Assembly (NCBI RefSeq): GCF_042648805.1
Contig: NZ_JBHRXZ010000022.1
Coordinates: forward strand, 1-64,000
Source of the DNA: Azomonas tarimensis
Lineage (GTDB): Bacteria > Pseudomonadota > Gammaproteobacteria > Pseudomonadales > Pseudomonadaceae
Reading direction: 5' to 3'
DNA: 64,000 nt
The notes beneath the pieces were generated by a model. It was not told the origin of the DNA. It made no database searches and worked only from the letters and a program-made list of their open reading frames with translations. Both the position numbers and the translations under genes were made by a program. Shown in pieces: positions 1 to 9,010 of this stretch. The number at the start of each line of letters is the position of its first letter. Position 1 is the stretch's first letter.

Positions 1-69
1 CCGCACTCCACATCTAACCCCTTGATCTACAAGAGCTTTTCACTGAAGACTGCGCCGGAAGTGGTGCGC

Positions 70-97
70 ATTATAGGGGCTCCAGGCAGGCCGTCAA
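70..97 (-). promoter_or_regulatory. Strong sigma70 promoter, rRNA-operon type, reading off the left edge
   Basis: On the minus strand there is TTGACG at 97-92, a 16-bp spacer and TATAAT at 75-70. A stretch rich in A and T (98-108) lies just upstream, like an UP element, and a GCGC run follows the -10 box. A 16-bp spacer with a near-consensus pair and GC discriminator is characteristic of rRNA promoters. The gene it drives would lie before position 1, so the rRNA assignment is inference; a tRNA or ribosomal-protein promoter is the alternative. Confidence 0.6.
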
Positions 98-846
98 GGT
101 TTATTTTCCAGGCGACAGAAGCCGCTTAATCATCCTCACCTTCCATCCCTCTGGTTAGTCGTAGCTTGCTTTGGAAGCCCAGCGCCTCATGCCTTTGTCT
201 ACCCCGAAAAGCTTGAGACTGAAGAGTCCAACCGCCCCGCTTCGTTAGCCCTGATGACCTAGCCCCTGGTCCTGGCTTTTTCAGATACCAGGGAACTTCC
301 CTGCGCACCTTCCGGTCAAGAAAAGGCCAGCCCTGATTGCTGGTCCCGACACTACGGACGGCCCCGAGGCCTCTCGGGTTTGTTCACTGCGCTAGGGAGA
401 AGCTATGAACCATCACAAGGATTTGCGAGGCCATCTCAGAGGTCCAGCGCTGGAGGCTTCTAGCCCGAACGCCCTCCCGCTTCAGGCGCGCCCAGCCTGC
501 ATATCCACTCCCGTTACCCTCACGCCCTGCCAAATTGCTCTTGCGCTACCGCGCTCGCGCCTGAAAGACGCACAGCCGGGCACAGGGAACCTCCAGGCCG
601 AGGGGCGCCTGCCAAGCCTACATGTGTCGGAGCCAGTGGCGGACAGTCACCGCACCAGCGGGCCAGGCGCTTTTGATTCCTTCGGGGTGCGTACCCGTGA
701 AACTTTCGGCCTTATCGATATCTATGGATGGCGAGGAAGACCTCATGTAGCTGCCGAAGCCCCCTGACCGCAGCCACTACGCCTCCAGGGCGGACACAGC
801 GATCACCGCTGCTTACAACCATAAGATCCATGAAGATTTTCCAAGT
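98..846. other. Non-coding stretch between rrn-type promoter and EPS leader
   Basis: About 750 bases in which no reading frame looks like a gene: short frames on both strands have no recognisable domain, no good ribosome binding site and unusual composition. A perfect 6-bp hairpin (CCCGAG 363-368, CTCGGG 373-378) followed by TTTG could be a weak terminator. The EPS operon promoter is probably in the right half, but I could not pick a convincing -35/-10 pair. Confidence 0.5.
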
Positions 847-884
847 CGCCCAGCCGCTGGGCGGTTGTTGTTGTTTTTGTTTTA
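847..884 (+). terminator. Terminator-like hairpin in the EPS leader
   Basis: A perfect 7-bp stem (CGCCCAG 847-853, loop CCG, CTGGGCG 857-863) is followed directly by a T-rich run (865-884) interrupted by a few G. This is the shape of a Rho-independent terminator. It lies 130 bases before the first EPS gene and just before the ops element, so it may end transcription arriving from upstream or act as a leader attenuator. Which role applies depends on where the promoter is. Confidence 0.55.
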
Positions 885-899
885 CGAGTTTCTCGCCGA

Positions 900-928
900 C
901 AGGGATGTAGCCCTGGGGCGGTAGCGTG
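900..928 (+). promoter_or_regulatory. ops/JUMPstart element (RfaH-type recruitment site)
   Basis: Positions 917-928 read GGCGGTAGCGTG, identical to the conserved ops core found in JUMPstart leaders of polysaccharide operons. Just upstream, CAGGG (900-904) and CCCTG (911-915) can form a small hairpin, the same arrangement as in classical JUMPstart sequences. In known systems ops makes RNA polymerase pause and recruits RfaH, a NusG paralogue, which suppresses termination in long operons. Here it lies 70 bases before the first gene of a 25-kb EPS operon. The responding protein is not in the window. Confidence 0.85.
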
Positions 929-997
929 CCTGAACCCACTGGTGCTCTCGCTGACGCTGCACCTGACATCAACAAAAGAGAAGGGATTTGTCCCAGG

Positions 998-2152
998 ATG
1001 AAGTTGCTCAGAACCTCCATCGCAGCCGTCGCAGGCCTGTCCGCCCTCAACTGCTGGGCGCTCGACCCGCAGAGTATCAACCTGGCCGGCTTTGAGTTCA
1101 CACCGTCGCTGCTCGTGCGCCAGAGCTACGACGACAACTTCCGCGGGCTCCGAGAAAATGTCCAGTCGTCGTGGGTTACGGGCATCAGCCCCACGCTCAG
1201 GCTGAGTGCAGAAGATCGCAACAGCGCCTATCTGTTGCAGTATTCGGCAGTACACGACATTTTCCACTCCTACTCCGAAGCCACCAATACCGACCACTTC
1301 CTGGACTTCAAGAGCATCATGGAGTTTACCGCGAGGCATCGGCTCGACTGGGGGCTGGGCTATCACCGCGTGGAAGAAACGGTCGAAACGGAGACGGCCA
1401 CCGAGAACGACAAGTACAGCCGTTCGCTGGCCAACGCGACCTATACCTTTGGCGCGCCAAGCGCACGCAACCAGCTGCGTTTCGGCACACACTTCGAGGC
1501 TCGTCGCTATCACAACAGCGGCAACATCAATGCGCAGCAAGAGCGCGACAGCCTCGAGCTGAGCGGAGGCTGGTATCACCGCCTCGGCGCACGCACCCGG
1601 ACCATTCTCGAGTTGCGCCACACTGACCATGACTATCAGCAGGCCGGCAGCTTCCGTGACTCCACCGACCTGGCCGCCCTCACCGGCCTGGAATGGGAAG
1701 CAACGGCGCGGACCAGCGGCAGCGCCCGCTTCGGCTACGAACGCAAGGACTTCGATAGCAACAACCTGCGCGATTACAGCAATCCGCGCTGGGAAGTCGG
1801 TGTCATCTGGGAACCGAGGAGCTATTCAGTATTCAGCCTCGATACCCGTCAGTCCTTTGTCGAAGGCGACCAGGGCGCGACGACCATCCACGACTGGACC
1901 ACGATCGCCGGCTGGCGGCACGACTGGACCTCTCGCATCAGCAGTAATCTCGATTATCGCTTTTCGGACCGGGACTACCGCGGCATCGACCGCGACGATG
2001 AGTTGACCTCGTATGGCCTGGGGCTCACCTATTCGCCGGATCGCTGGATCGACCTGACCCTTGGCTATCGCAGAAGCCATAACGATTCGACGGTTCGCCT
2101 CGAAAGCTACAAACGCAACATCTATGTGCTGAGTGTCAATGTGAGTCTTTGA
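998..2152 (+). CDS. Outer-membrane beta-barrel protein of EPS locus (VpsM-like)
   Basis: A 384-residue protein with an N-terminal signal peptide (Met-Lys-Leu-Leu-Arg, a hydrophobic core, then Ala-Leu-Asp) and a body of alternating polar/aromatic strands ending in a Leu-Ser-Val-Asn-Val-Ser-Leu C-terminus typical of barrels. It fits the putative beta-barrel porin-2 / VpsM-like family found at the head of EPS operons, where it may help export across the outer membrane. I start at ATG 998, after GAGAAGGGA; an upstream GTG at 926 lies inside the ops element and would remove the signal peptide from the N-terminus. First gene of the EPS operon; the exact role of the family is poorly known. Confidence 0.75.
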   Translation: MKLLRTSIAAVAGLSALNCWALDPQSINLAGFEFTPSLLVRQSYDDNFRGLRENVQSSWVTGISPTLRLSAEDRNSAYLLQYSAVHDIFHSYSEATNTDHFLDFKSIMEFTARHRLDWGLGYHRVEETVETETATENDKYSRSLANATYTFGAPSARNQLRFGTHFEARRYHNSGNINAQQERDSLELSGGWYHRLGARTRTILELRHTDHDYQQAGSFRDSTDLAALTGLEWEATARTSGSARFGYERKDFDSNNLRDYSNPRWEVGVIWEPRSYSVFSLDTRQSFVEGDQGATTIHDWTTIAGWRHDWTSRISSNLDYRFSDRDYRGIDRDDELTSYGLGLTYSPDRWIDLTLGYRRSHNDSTVRLESYKRNIYVLSVNVSL

Positions 2153-2192
2153 GGGCTGCAGCGCCCGTTAATGCTAAAGGAGAGAGCTGACC

Positions 2193-2729
2193 ATGTTCCT
2201 GCAATCCGTTGTGAAGGTGTTTTCACTGTTTGTCCTGCTGGGCCTCGGACTCGGTGCCCATGCCAACTCCCAATACCAGCTCGGATCGGGTGACATCATC
2301 AGTGTCAGCGTGTACGGCGAGCCCGACCTCTCCTTCAACGAGATCCGTCTGACCGACGCGGGCACCTTCACCTATCCCTTCATCGGTGAAGTGGACGCCT
2401 CGGGTAAGACCTCCAACGAGATCCAGCGCCTGCTGACCGAACGCCTCAAGGATGGCTACCTGATGGACCCGCGCGTCTCGGTCAGCATCGTCAATTACCG
2501 GGAGTTCTACATCAGTGGAGAGGTGCGCTCGCCAGGTGGCTATCCCTACCAGCCGGGGCTGACCCTGGATCGCGCAATCGCGCTGGCCGGTGGGCTCACC
2601 GAGCGGGCCTCGACCCGGCGCATCAGCATCGTGCGTGGCGGTGATGACAGCCGCCAGGCAGAAAAGGCCACCCTCAACACCCTGGTTCGCCCGGGCGACG
2701 CGATCACCATTGATCAAGGATTCTTCTGA
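2193..2729 (+). CDS. Polysaccharide export protein, Wza/EpsA-like (short form)
   Basis: A 178-residue secreted protein: signal peptide to about residue 24, then a Poly_export domain beginning Tyr-Gln-Leu-Gly-Ser-Gly-Asp and one SLBB-like domain (about 108-175, with ISGEVRSPGGY). Wza-family proteins form the outer-membrane export channel for capsule and EPS. No lipobox Cys is visible and the length is about half of Wza, lacking the C-terminal transmembrane helix, so it may need the barrel protein encoded just upstream to cross the outer membrane. Preceded by AAGGAGAGA; its stop overlaps the next start by one base. Confidence 0.85.
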   Translation: MFLQSVVKVFSLFVLLGLGLGAHANSQYQLGSGDIISVSVYGEPDLSFNEIRLTDAGTFTYPFIGEVDASGKTSNEIQRLLTERLKDGYLMDPRVSVSIVNYREFYISGEVRSPGGYPYQPGLTLDRAIALAGGLTERASTRRISIVRGGDDSRQAEKATLNTLVRPGDAITIDQGFF

Positions 2730-4996
2730 TGAACAGCTCCGTGCAACCTGATCGCCGCGCCTGGCATCGCCCCTTGGGTGGCGATGACAATGACTATGCC
2801 AGCCTGAAACGCCTGTGGCACGCCGTCTGGTCCCGGAAGTGGGCGGTACTGCTGGTGGTACTGGTGATCACCGGCCTGACTGCCCTCTCTGTCATGCGCA
2901 TGACGCCGGAGTACACCGCTGTCGCCTCGTTGAAGATCGAGGCACGCAACACGCCGCTGATCACCTTCCAGCAGACGCCGGACGGCGCGACGGCCGGACG
3001 TGAATACCTTGAAACCCAGCTTGGCCTCCTGCGTAGCCGAGCAGTGGCCGAACGGGTGGTACGGGATCTCAACCTGACCGAGCACCCGGAATTCGACCCG
3101 CGCCAGGCAGAAGCACCACTGTTCAACCCCAGCGGCTGGTGGAGCCAGGTCTCGGGCCTGCTCGGTTTCGCCGCGGAGGAGACCGAGCAGTCGTCGCTGA
3201 CCGAAGCCCAGATCTTGGACAGCGCCACTCGACGCTTCATGGCCAGCACCCGGGCATGGACCGAGGGCCGCGGACAGCTGGTGTACCTGTCGGTGACCAT
3301 GGCTGATCGGCTGACTGCAGCCATGGCCGCCAACGGGCTGGCCGACCAGTACATCAATTCCCAGCTCGAAGCGCGGGTCGATTCTTCAATGACCGCCGCG
3401 ACCTGGATGAACAGCCGTCTTACCGAACTGCGCGACCAGCTTCAGGCTTCGGAATCGCGACTGCAGGCCTATCTCGACGCTGAGGGGCTGGTGGACATGA
3501 ACGGTGTGGCGACCATCAGCGCCACCGAGCTCTCGGCAACCAGTGATCGCATGATCGATGCCCGTCGCGCGCGCGCCGAAGCGGAAAGCCAGTATCGCCA
3601 GGTGCAGAACATGCAGAGCCAGGGTTGGGAGCGCATGGCCAGTGTTCCCGCCGTACTGAGCAATGGCCTGGTGCAGCAGTTCAAGACCGAAGTGGCCCGC
3701 GCTCGCGCCCAGGTCGAAGACCTGTCCCGGCGTTACGGCGACCGCCACCCCTCGATGCAGTCCGCCCGTTCCGATCTGCAGGCCGCGACCGACAGCCTGC
3801 GCGGCCAGGTCGAGCAGGTAGTCGCGAGCATCGAGCGCACCTACCAGCTTGCGGTGGCCAACGAGAACGCCATCCGTGCTTCCTTCGATACCAACAAGGA
3901 GCAGATCCAGAGCATCGGCCGCAAGGAATACCGGGTTCGCGAGTTGCAGCGTGAGGTCGACAGCAATCGAGCGCTGTACGAGACCTTCATGACCCGCCTT
4001 GGCGAAACCACTGCAACCTCGGACCTGGCTGCCACCAACGCAACCATCGTCGACCGGGCATTGCCGCCGACCGCGCCAAGCGCTCCAAACCTGTCGCTGT
4101 TCCTTGCCGGCGCACTTGCCTTGTCGCTGCTGCTGGGCGTCGGCATGGCCATTGCACTGGACGTGTTGAACAACACCTTCAAGAGTGCCGACGACGTGGA
4201 GTCGAACCTCAACCTGCCGGTCATGGGTATCGTTCCGAGGGTGGCCAAGCGGCACAAGGAAGAGGTCGCTCACTTCTTCCAGAACAACGCCGATCGCCGC
4301 TTCTGCGAAGCCATCCGCACCATTCGCACCAACTTCAGCCTGGCCCATGCAAGCCATGCCCAGCAGATGCTGGTGATTACTTCCACGGCGCCTGGTGAAG
4401 GCAAGAGCTCGGTGGCTGCGAACCTCGCGTTCGCCATGGGTCAGCTGGAAAAGGTGCTGCTGATCGATGCCGACCTGCGCCGCCCGAGCCTGGCAAAGAA
4501 CTTCCGCTTCCCGGCTGGCACCCCAGGCCTGGCCAATCTCATCATCGGCACGGCCAAGGTCGAGGAGTGTATCCAGAGCGTAGGTAACGTCGACATGCTG
4601 CCGGCCGGCACCGTGCCGCCAAATCCCCTGGAACTGCTCGCCTCGCCGCGCTTTCTGAAGATCCTGGAAATGGCACGGGCGCGCTATGACCGGATCATCA
4701 TCGACTCTCCGCCAAGCCAGGCGGTCAGCGATGCGGCCCTGCTTTCGACCTCCGCCGACTCGGTGATCTATGTGATCAAGTCGGAAAGCACCTCGATACC
4801 GCAGGCGCACAAGGGTATCGGTCAGATGCTGCAGAAGGGCGCCCCGATCGCCGGAGTGGTGCTCAATCAGGTGGACGTCAAGAAGCTGCGCAAGACGCAG
4901 GGCTACAACGGCTACTACGACCACTACGGCTACAGCGACCTGCCCGACGCGCCGGGCGCTCCGTCGGAAAGCGGCGCCCGCACCACCACCACGTGA
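2729..4996 (+). CDS. Wzc-like polysaccharide co-polymerase / tyrosine autokinase (copy 1)
   Basis: A 755-residue inner-membrane protein: Wzz domain with a first membrane helix near residues 35-55, a long coiled coil (about 220-430), a second helix near 450-475, and a cytoplasmic BY-kinase domain. Visible motifs are Walker A (APGEGKSS, about 552-559), Walker A' (LLIDADLRRP, about 576-586) and Walker B (IIIDSPP, about 656-662). The C-terminus carries a tyrosine cluster (GYNGYYDHYGY, about 725-735), the usual autophosphorylation tail. The protein sets chain length and couples polymerisation to export. A paralogue lies at 13476. Confidence 0.92.
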   Translation: MNSSVQPDRRAWHRPLGGDDNDYASLKRLWHAVWSRKWAVLLVVLVITGLTALSVMRMTPEYTAVASLKIEARNTPLITFQQTPDGATAGREYLETQLGLLRSRAVAERVVRDLNLTEHPEFDPRQAEAPLFNPSGWWSQVSGLLGFAAEETEQSSLTEAQILDSATRRFMASTRAWTEGRGQLVYLSVTMADRLTAAMAANGLADQYINSQLEARVDSSMTAATWMNSRLTELRDQLQASESRLQAYLDAEGLVDMNGVATISATELSATSDRMIDARRARAEAESQYRQVQNMQSQGWERMASVPAVLSNGLVQQFKTEVARARAQVEDLSRRYGDRHPSMQSARSDLQAATDSLRGQVEQVVASIERTYQLAVANENAIRASFDTNKEQIQSIGRKEYRVRELQREVDSNRALYETFMTRLGETTATSDLAATNATIVDRALPPTAPSAPNLSLFLAGALALSLLLGVGMAIALDVLNNTFKSADDVESNLNLPVMGIVPRVAKRHKEEVAHFFQNNADRRFCEAIRTIRTNFSLAHASHAQQMLVITSTAPGEGKSSVAANLAFAMGQLEKVLLIDADLRRPSLAKNFRFPAGTPGLANLIIGTAKVEECIQSVGNVDMLPAGTVPPNPLELLASPRFLKILEMARARYDRIIIDSPPSQAVSDAALLSTSADSVIYVIKSESTSIPQAHKGIGQMLQKGAPIAGVVLNQVDVKKLRKTQGYNGYYDHYGYSDLPDAPGAPSESGARTTTT

Positions 4997-5107
4997 CGCA
5001 ACGGCGGGGTTTTCCCGCCGACGACCCGACCTGCTCCGTATTGCCCAGGCAGCCGCCCGTAAAGGGGCGGCATGGGCCACCCCCTTTCTGCTAATGAGGA
5101 AATCACT

Positions 5108-6454
5108 ATGAATGTAACTGTCGTCGGAACCGGCTATGTGGGACTGGTCACAGGTGCCTGCATCGCGGAAATGGGCAACACCGTCTATTGCGTCGACGTC
5201 GACCCGGTCAAGATCGCCAACCTCAAGGAAGGCGTCCTGCCTATCTACGAGCCAGGGCTCGACACCATCGTGGTGGAAAACCACAACTCAGGCCGCCTGC
5301 GTTTCACCACCTCGTTGCCCGAGGCAATGGAAGATTCCGACGTGTTCTTCATCGCGGTGGGCACTCCGCCAGGCGAAGATGGCTCGGCCGACATGCGCTA
5401 CGTGCAGGAAGTTGCCCGGCAGATCGGCACCCACATGACCCGCCCGGCCATTGTCATCAACAAGTCCACCGTACCCGTGGGCACCGCAGACCAAGTGCGT
5501 GAAATCATCACCGCTCAGCTCGAGGCCCGCGGGGTCGAGGTGGAGTTCTCGGTAGTGTCCAATCCCGAATTCCTCAAGGAAGGCGCGGCGGTGGACGACT
5601 TCATGCATCCGGACCGCATCGTCATCGGCGCCGATTGCGAGCGCGCCCGTCAGGTCATGAGCGAGCTCTACGCACCCTTCATCCGTAACCGCCCGCGCAC
5701 CATGTTCATGGGCGTGCGGGATGCAGAAATGACCAAGTACGCCGCCAACGCTATGCTGGCGACCAAGATTTCCTTCATGAACGAAGTGGCGGGTCTGTGC
5801 GAGAAGCTCGGCGTCGACGTGGAAAACGTGCGCCTGGGTATCGGTTCGGACCAGCGCATTGGTTACCACTTCATCTACGCCGGCTGCGGCTACGGCGGCT
5901 CCTGCTTCCCGAAGGACGTCAAGGCGCTGATCAGCATCGCCCATCAGGTGGACTTCGAGCCCAAGGTGCTGCAGGCCGTCGAGGCGCGCAACGAGCAGCA
6001 GAAGCACTCGCTGTTCAGCAAGATCACCACACACTTCAACGGTGACCTGGAAGGCCGCACCTTCTGCGTCTGGGGCCTGGCATTCAAGCCCGGCACCGAC
6101 GACATGCGCGAAGCACCCAGCGTGGTGCTGATCAACAGCCTGATCAATGCCGGCGCCAGGGTCCGTGCCTTCGATCCGGTCGCGCATGAGACCGCGCGTC
6201 GCGAATTCCCTGCCGAGTGGTTCGATGACGGGCGCCTTGAAATCGTCGGCGGTCAGTACGAAGCGGCCATCGATGCGGATGCAATGGTGCTGGTTACCGA
6301 GTGGAAGCCCTTCCGTCATCCGGACTTCAAGGCCCTCAAGCGCCTACTGAAGGCACCCTTGATCCTCGATGGTCGCAACCAGTACGACCCGGTACAGATC
6401 AAACGCGAAGGCTTCGAGTACTACGGCATGGGTCGGCAGCCGATTCTGGCCTGA
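5108..6454 (+). CDS. ugd: UDP-glucose 6-dehydrogenase
   Basis: A 448-residue enzyme that oxidises UDP-glucose to UDP-glucuronate with two NAD+. The N-terminal Rossmann motif GTGYVG (residues 7-12) and the catalytic-Cys segment YGGSCFPKD (Cys266) are present; Phe-Pro-Lys after the Cys favours Ugd over GDP-mannose dehydrogenase. Length is normal. Start chosen at ATG 5108, with GAGGAAA upstream, rather than a longer frame from 5072. It supplies the donor for the GumK-like glucuronosyltransferase encoded at 11423 and predicts an acidic polysaccharide. Confidence 0.93.
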   Translation: MNVTVVGTGYVGLVTGACIAEMGNTVYCVDVDPVKIANLKEGVLPIYEPGLDTIVVENHNSGRLRFTTSLPEAMEDSDVFFIAVGTPPGEDGSADMRYVQEVARQIGTHMTRPAIVINKSTVPVGTADQVREIITAQLEARGVEVEFSVVSNPEFLKEGAAVDDFMHPDRIVIGADCERARQVMSELYAPFIRNRPRTMFMGVRDAEMTKYAANAMLATKISFMNEVAGLCEKLGVDVENVRLGIGSDQRIGYHFIYAGCGYGGSCFPKDVKALISIAHQVDFEPKVLQAVEARNEQQKHSLFSKITTHFNGDLEGRTFCVWGLAFKPGTDDMREAPSVVLINSLINAGARVRAFDPVAHETARREFPAEWFDDGRLEIVGGQYEAAIDADAMVLVTEWKPFRHPDFKALKRLLKAPLILDGRNQYDPVQIKREGFEYYGMGRQPILA

Positions 6455-6579
6455 CGCCACCCTCCGGCAGTCCGGATCCTTGGGTCCGACTGCCGGCGCC
6501 ACGCAACCGCCATACAGGACCCGCGACCGCCGCACCCGGCCCACAAGCCCACGGCGGCCCGCCCACTCGGAACGGAAAG

Positions 6580-7863
6580 ATGACAGACAGCAGACTCTAC
6601 CTGGCGACCCGATCACCCTACTCCGGAAAGATCCTCGCGCTGACCCTGATCTCCTCTGTCTGCTACCTGGCGGTCCTCAGTTTTCTCAACGCACAGGGCA
6701 TCCTGCGTGCATCCCCACAAGTCGTCGGACTCACCGAGCTGGCGATCTACGGCGCCTGTGCGGCCATGCTCCTGCGCAGCGTGACCCGGCTGACCATTTC
6801 CGCATTCCTGCTGATCGCGGCATGGCTCTGCTTCATGTGGCTTTACCGGGGCGAGGTCGACCCGAAGAATTTCCGCGACTTGCTGATCCCCATACTCTTT
6901 CTCGCACTGGGCCAGAAAATCGCTGATACCCGCACGGCCGACAAGCTCATCAAATGGCTGTTGTTCATCGTCGTCGGCTTTGGTCTGGTCGAAGTGTTCT
7001 TTCTCGAGTGGTACTCCTCGATCTTCAACACTTTCCTGTTCTATGTGAACACCGGCGCCACCCTCGAGGAGGCGGCCATGTTCGAAGACCAGATGCTCAC
7101 CCTCAACGGCTTCCGGCCCGAAGGCATGGGTCGCACCATCCTGCCCGCCGTGTTCGGCCAGCATCGCGCCTCGTCGCTGCTCATGGAGCCTGTCTCGCTC
7201 GGCAACTTCGCCGTGCTCGTGGTGGCCTACGGGCTGGCCAAGGAGAGTTCGGCCCTGCGCGACCGGGCGATTTTCGTTCTCGGCGGCCTGTTGCTGATCG
7301 CCATAGCGGATTCCCGCTTCGGCCTGATGATGGTGATGCCGCTGCTGATCCTGCGGGTTCTGCCGGTGCATCTGATTTCCTATCTGTCAGCGGCACTGCC
7401 GCTGATCGGCATGTTCGCCTTGATGTCGCTGGGCTCGATACAGGCCGGCTACGCGGACAGCTTCACCGGCCGACTGATCGTCAGCGGCCGCGCTCTGGTG
7501 AACATGGAGCTTCCCATGTGGCTGGGGCTCGACCCGAACCTGCCAACTTTCGGCGACATGGGCTACGCCTATGCGGTGTCGCGCTTCGGCCTGCCGCTGT
7601 GCGCGCTGTTGCTGGCCTGCTTTCTGCTGATTCCGACGCCGACCCGCGAGGCCCAGCGGATCCGTGCCTTCGTGCTGGTCTACGCCAGCATGATCCTGCT
7701 GGTCAGCGGCACCTCGCTGTTCGCCCTGAAAACCGCCGGCTTGATGTGGTTCATGCTCGGCGTCCTGTCAGCTGACCGCTTCCCCGTGCGGGCCGCCGCC
7801 CGGGAGCCTTTGCCAGGCACCCTTGCCCGCCCCCAACGGTTGGGCGGCGTCACCCCGGTCTGA
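6580..7863 (+). CDS. Polytopic membrane protein, Wzy polymerase / O-antigen ligase-like
   Basis: A 427-residue protein with roughly ten to twelve hydrophobic segments and one larger loop (about 165-205) between them, the architecture of Wzy polymerases and WaaL-type ligases. No short signature makes the family certain. As the only such protein in the locus it is the best candidate for the EPS repeat-unit polymerase acting on the periplasmic face of the inner membrane. ATG 6580 is preceded by GGAAAG; a longer frame from 6301 overlaps ugd and is unlikely. Confidence 0.7.
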   Translation: MTDSRLYLATRSPYSGKILALTLISSVCYLAVLSFLNAQGILRASPQVVGLTELAIYGACAAMLLRSVTRLTISAFLLIAAWLCFMWLYRGEVDPKNFRDLLIPILFLALGQKIADTRTADKLIKWLLFIVVGFGLVEVFFLEWYSSIFNTFLFYVNTGATLEEAAMFEDQMLTLNGFRPEGMGRTILPAVFGQHRASSLLMEPVSLGNFAVLVVAYGLAKESSALRDRAIFVLGGLLLIAIADSRFGLMMVMPLLILRVLPVHLISYLSAALPLIGMFALMSLGSIQAGYADSFTGRLIVSGRALVNMELPMWLGLDPNLPTFGDMGYAYAVSRFGLPLCALLLACFLLIPTPTREAQRIRAFVLVYASMILLVSGTSLFALKTAGLMWFMLGVLSADRFPVRAAAREPLPGTLARPQRLGGVTPV

Positions 7864-7915
7864 TGTCCTGGGACAGGCTCAGTGAAATCGCTAGTAATTT
7901 TTGGAGTCCCTTGTT

Positions 7916-8950
7916 TTGACCGATCAGAGTAGACAGTCCTGGATCGATTTTCTGCGCGGCGTGAGCATCGTCCTGGTGATCCTCGGCCACGCCTATGGAT
8001 TCGCCTTCGATGCTGACGCGACCGCTGTGCAGCCGATCGAAGAGATCGAACCCGGTGTCATCATCGAGGCCGTGCATGGCATCAACAAGTCGGTAGCACC
8101 ATTCCGCATGGAAATCATGTTCCTGCTATCGGGCCTGTTCGTTCATCGCGGACTGGCGAAGGGCACCGGGCGATACCTGCAGGGCAAGATCAACAACATC
8201 CTCTATCCATTCATCATCTGGTCGCTACTGAGCTTCGCGCTGCGCCAATCCGGCGCCGTGCTGGCCAAGGGAGAGCCCCTGGATTGGGAGCTGGTGCTGG
8301 AGATGTTCCTCGGCTCGGCGGCGGCGACCTGGTTCCTGTATTACCTGTTCATCTACTACCTGGTCGCCCCGCTGGTTCGCAATCTAAACGCCTTGGCGGT
8401 GATGGGGGTGTCCCTGCTGATCGCGCTGTTCCTCCCGGAGGACAGCATCGTCAGCCCGAACCTCTTCTATTTCTTCGTCTATTTCTATGCCGGCGACTAC
8501 CTGGCCCGCAATGAGGTAGGTATCACCAGCCGCCCTGCCCGTCGCTGGCTGACGCTTTCGCTGGCCGCCGTGGCGGCGACCTTCGTGGTCGCCAACCTGA
8601 CCGGCAAGAGCAGCACCTGGCCAGGCTACGTCCCACTGGTCCTGGCGTCGGTACCGCTGATCTTCCAGGCCGCGATCAGCCTCAGCCATTACCGCTTCGC
8701 CGAGCCATTCAAGTACATCGGGCGGCACTCGATGGTGTTCTATCTGGTGCATTTCCACATGTACATCGCCTTGGCCTACCTGCTGGAAATGTTCACCAGC
8801 AACGAGGCGGCGATTTTCTTCCTGCTGTTCATCGCTGGCCTGCTGGTGCCGCTGTGCATCTCCATCGCCAGGCGCCGCGAGAGCATGAGTTTCCTCAATG
8901 TGCTCTTCTCGCCGCCACGACAGACCGCAACCGCGACAAGGCTGTCCTGA
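7916..8950 (+). CDS. Acyltransferase family 3 membrane protein (EPS acyl decoration)
   Basis: A 344-residue protein with about ten membrane helices and the start typical of acyltransferase-3 enzymes: an Arg-Gly after the first residues and the conserved His in VILGHAYGF (His25), then a PFRMEIMFLLSGLF segment. Such enzymes move acetyl or other acyl groups onto sugars. In xanthan-like pathways this job belongs to GumF and GumG. The start is TTG 7916, nine bases after GGAG (7903-7906); no ATG is available nearby. Confidence 0.85.
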   Translation: MTDQSRQSWIDFLRGVSIVLVILGHAYGFAFDADATAVQPIEEIEPGVIIEAVHGINKSVAPFRMEIMFLLSGLFVHRGLAKGTGRYLQGKINNILYPFIIWSLLSFALRQSGAVLAKGEPLDWELVLEMFLGSAAATWFLYYLFIYYLVAPLVRNLNALAVMGVSLLIALFLPEDSIVSPNLFYFFVYFYAGDYLARNEVGITSRPARRWLTLSLAAVAATFVVANLTGKSSTWPGYVPLVLASVPLIFQAAISLSHYRFAEPFKYIGRHSMVFYLVHFHMYIALAYLLEMFTSNEAAIFFLLFIAGLLVPLCISIARRRESMSFLNVLFSPPRQTATATRLS

Positions 8951-9010
8951 AGCCATGCGCGGCTCACTTTCCGCCTTATCGGGCTTTCAATCAGTACGGG
9001 CGAAAACGCA

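Noticed and set aside
126..308. 60-codon minus-strand frame near the left edge
   Set aside because: No domain and no ribosome binding site; it lies upstream of the minus-strand rRNA-type promoter and reads into it.
700..725. AlgU/sigma22-like promoter (AAACTT, 15 bases, TCTAT)
   Set aside because: Spacer is short and the -10 matches poorly; not enough to claim envelope-stress control of the EPS operon.
405..767. 120-codon open frame before the EPS operon
   Set aside because: No recognisable domain, proline/arginine-rich composition unlike its neighbours, and it overlaps the presumed promoter region.
3386..5284. 632-codon antisense frame across the first wzc-like gene
   Set aside because: Shadow of a GC-rich coding strand; the plus-strand product has clear Wzc motifs.
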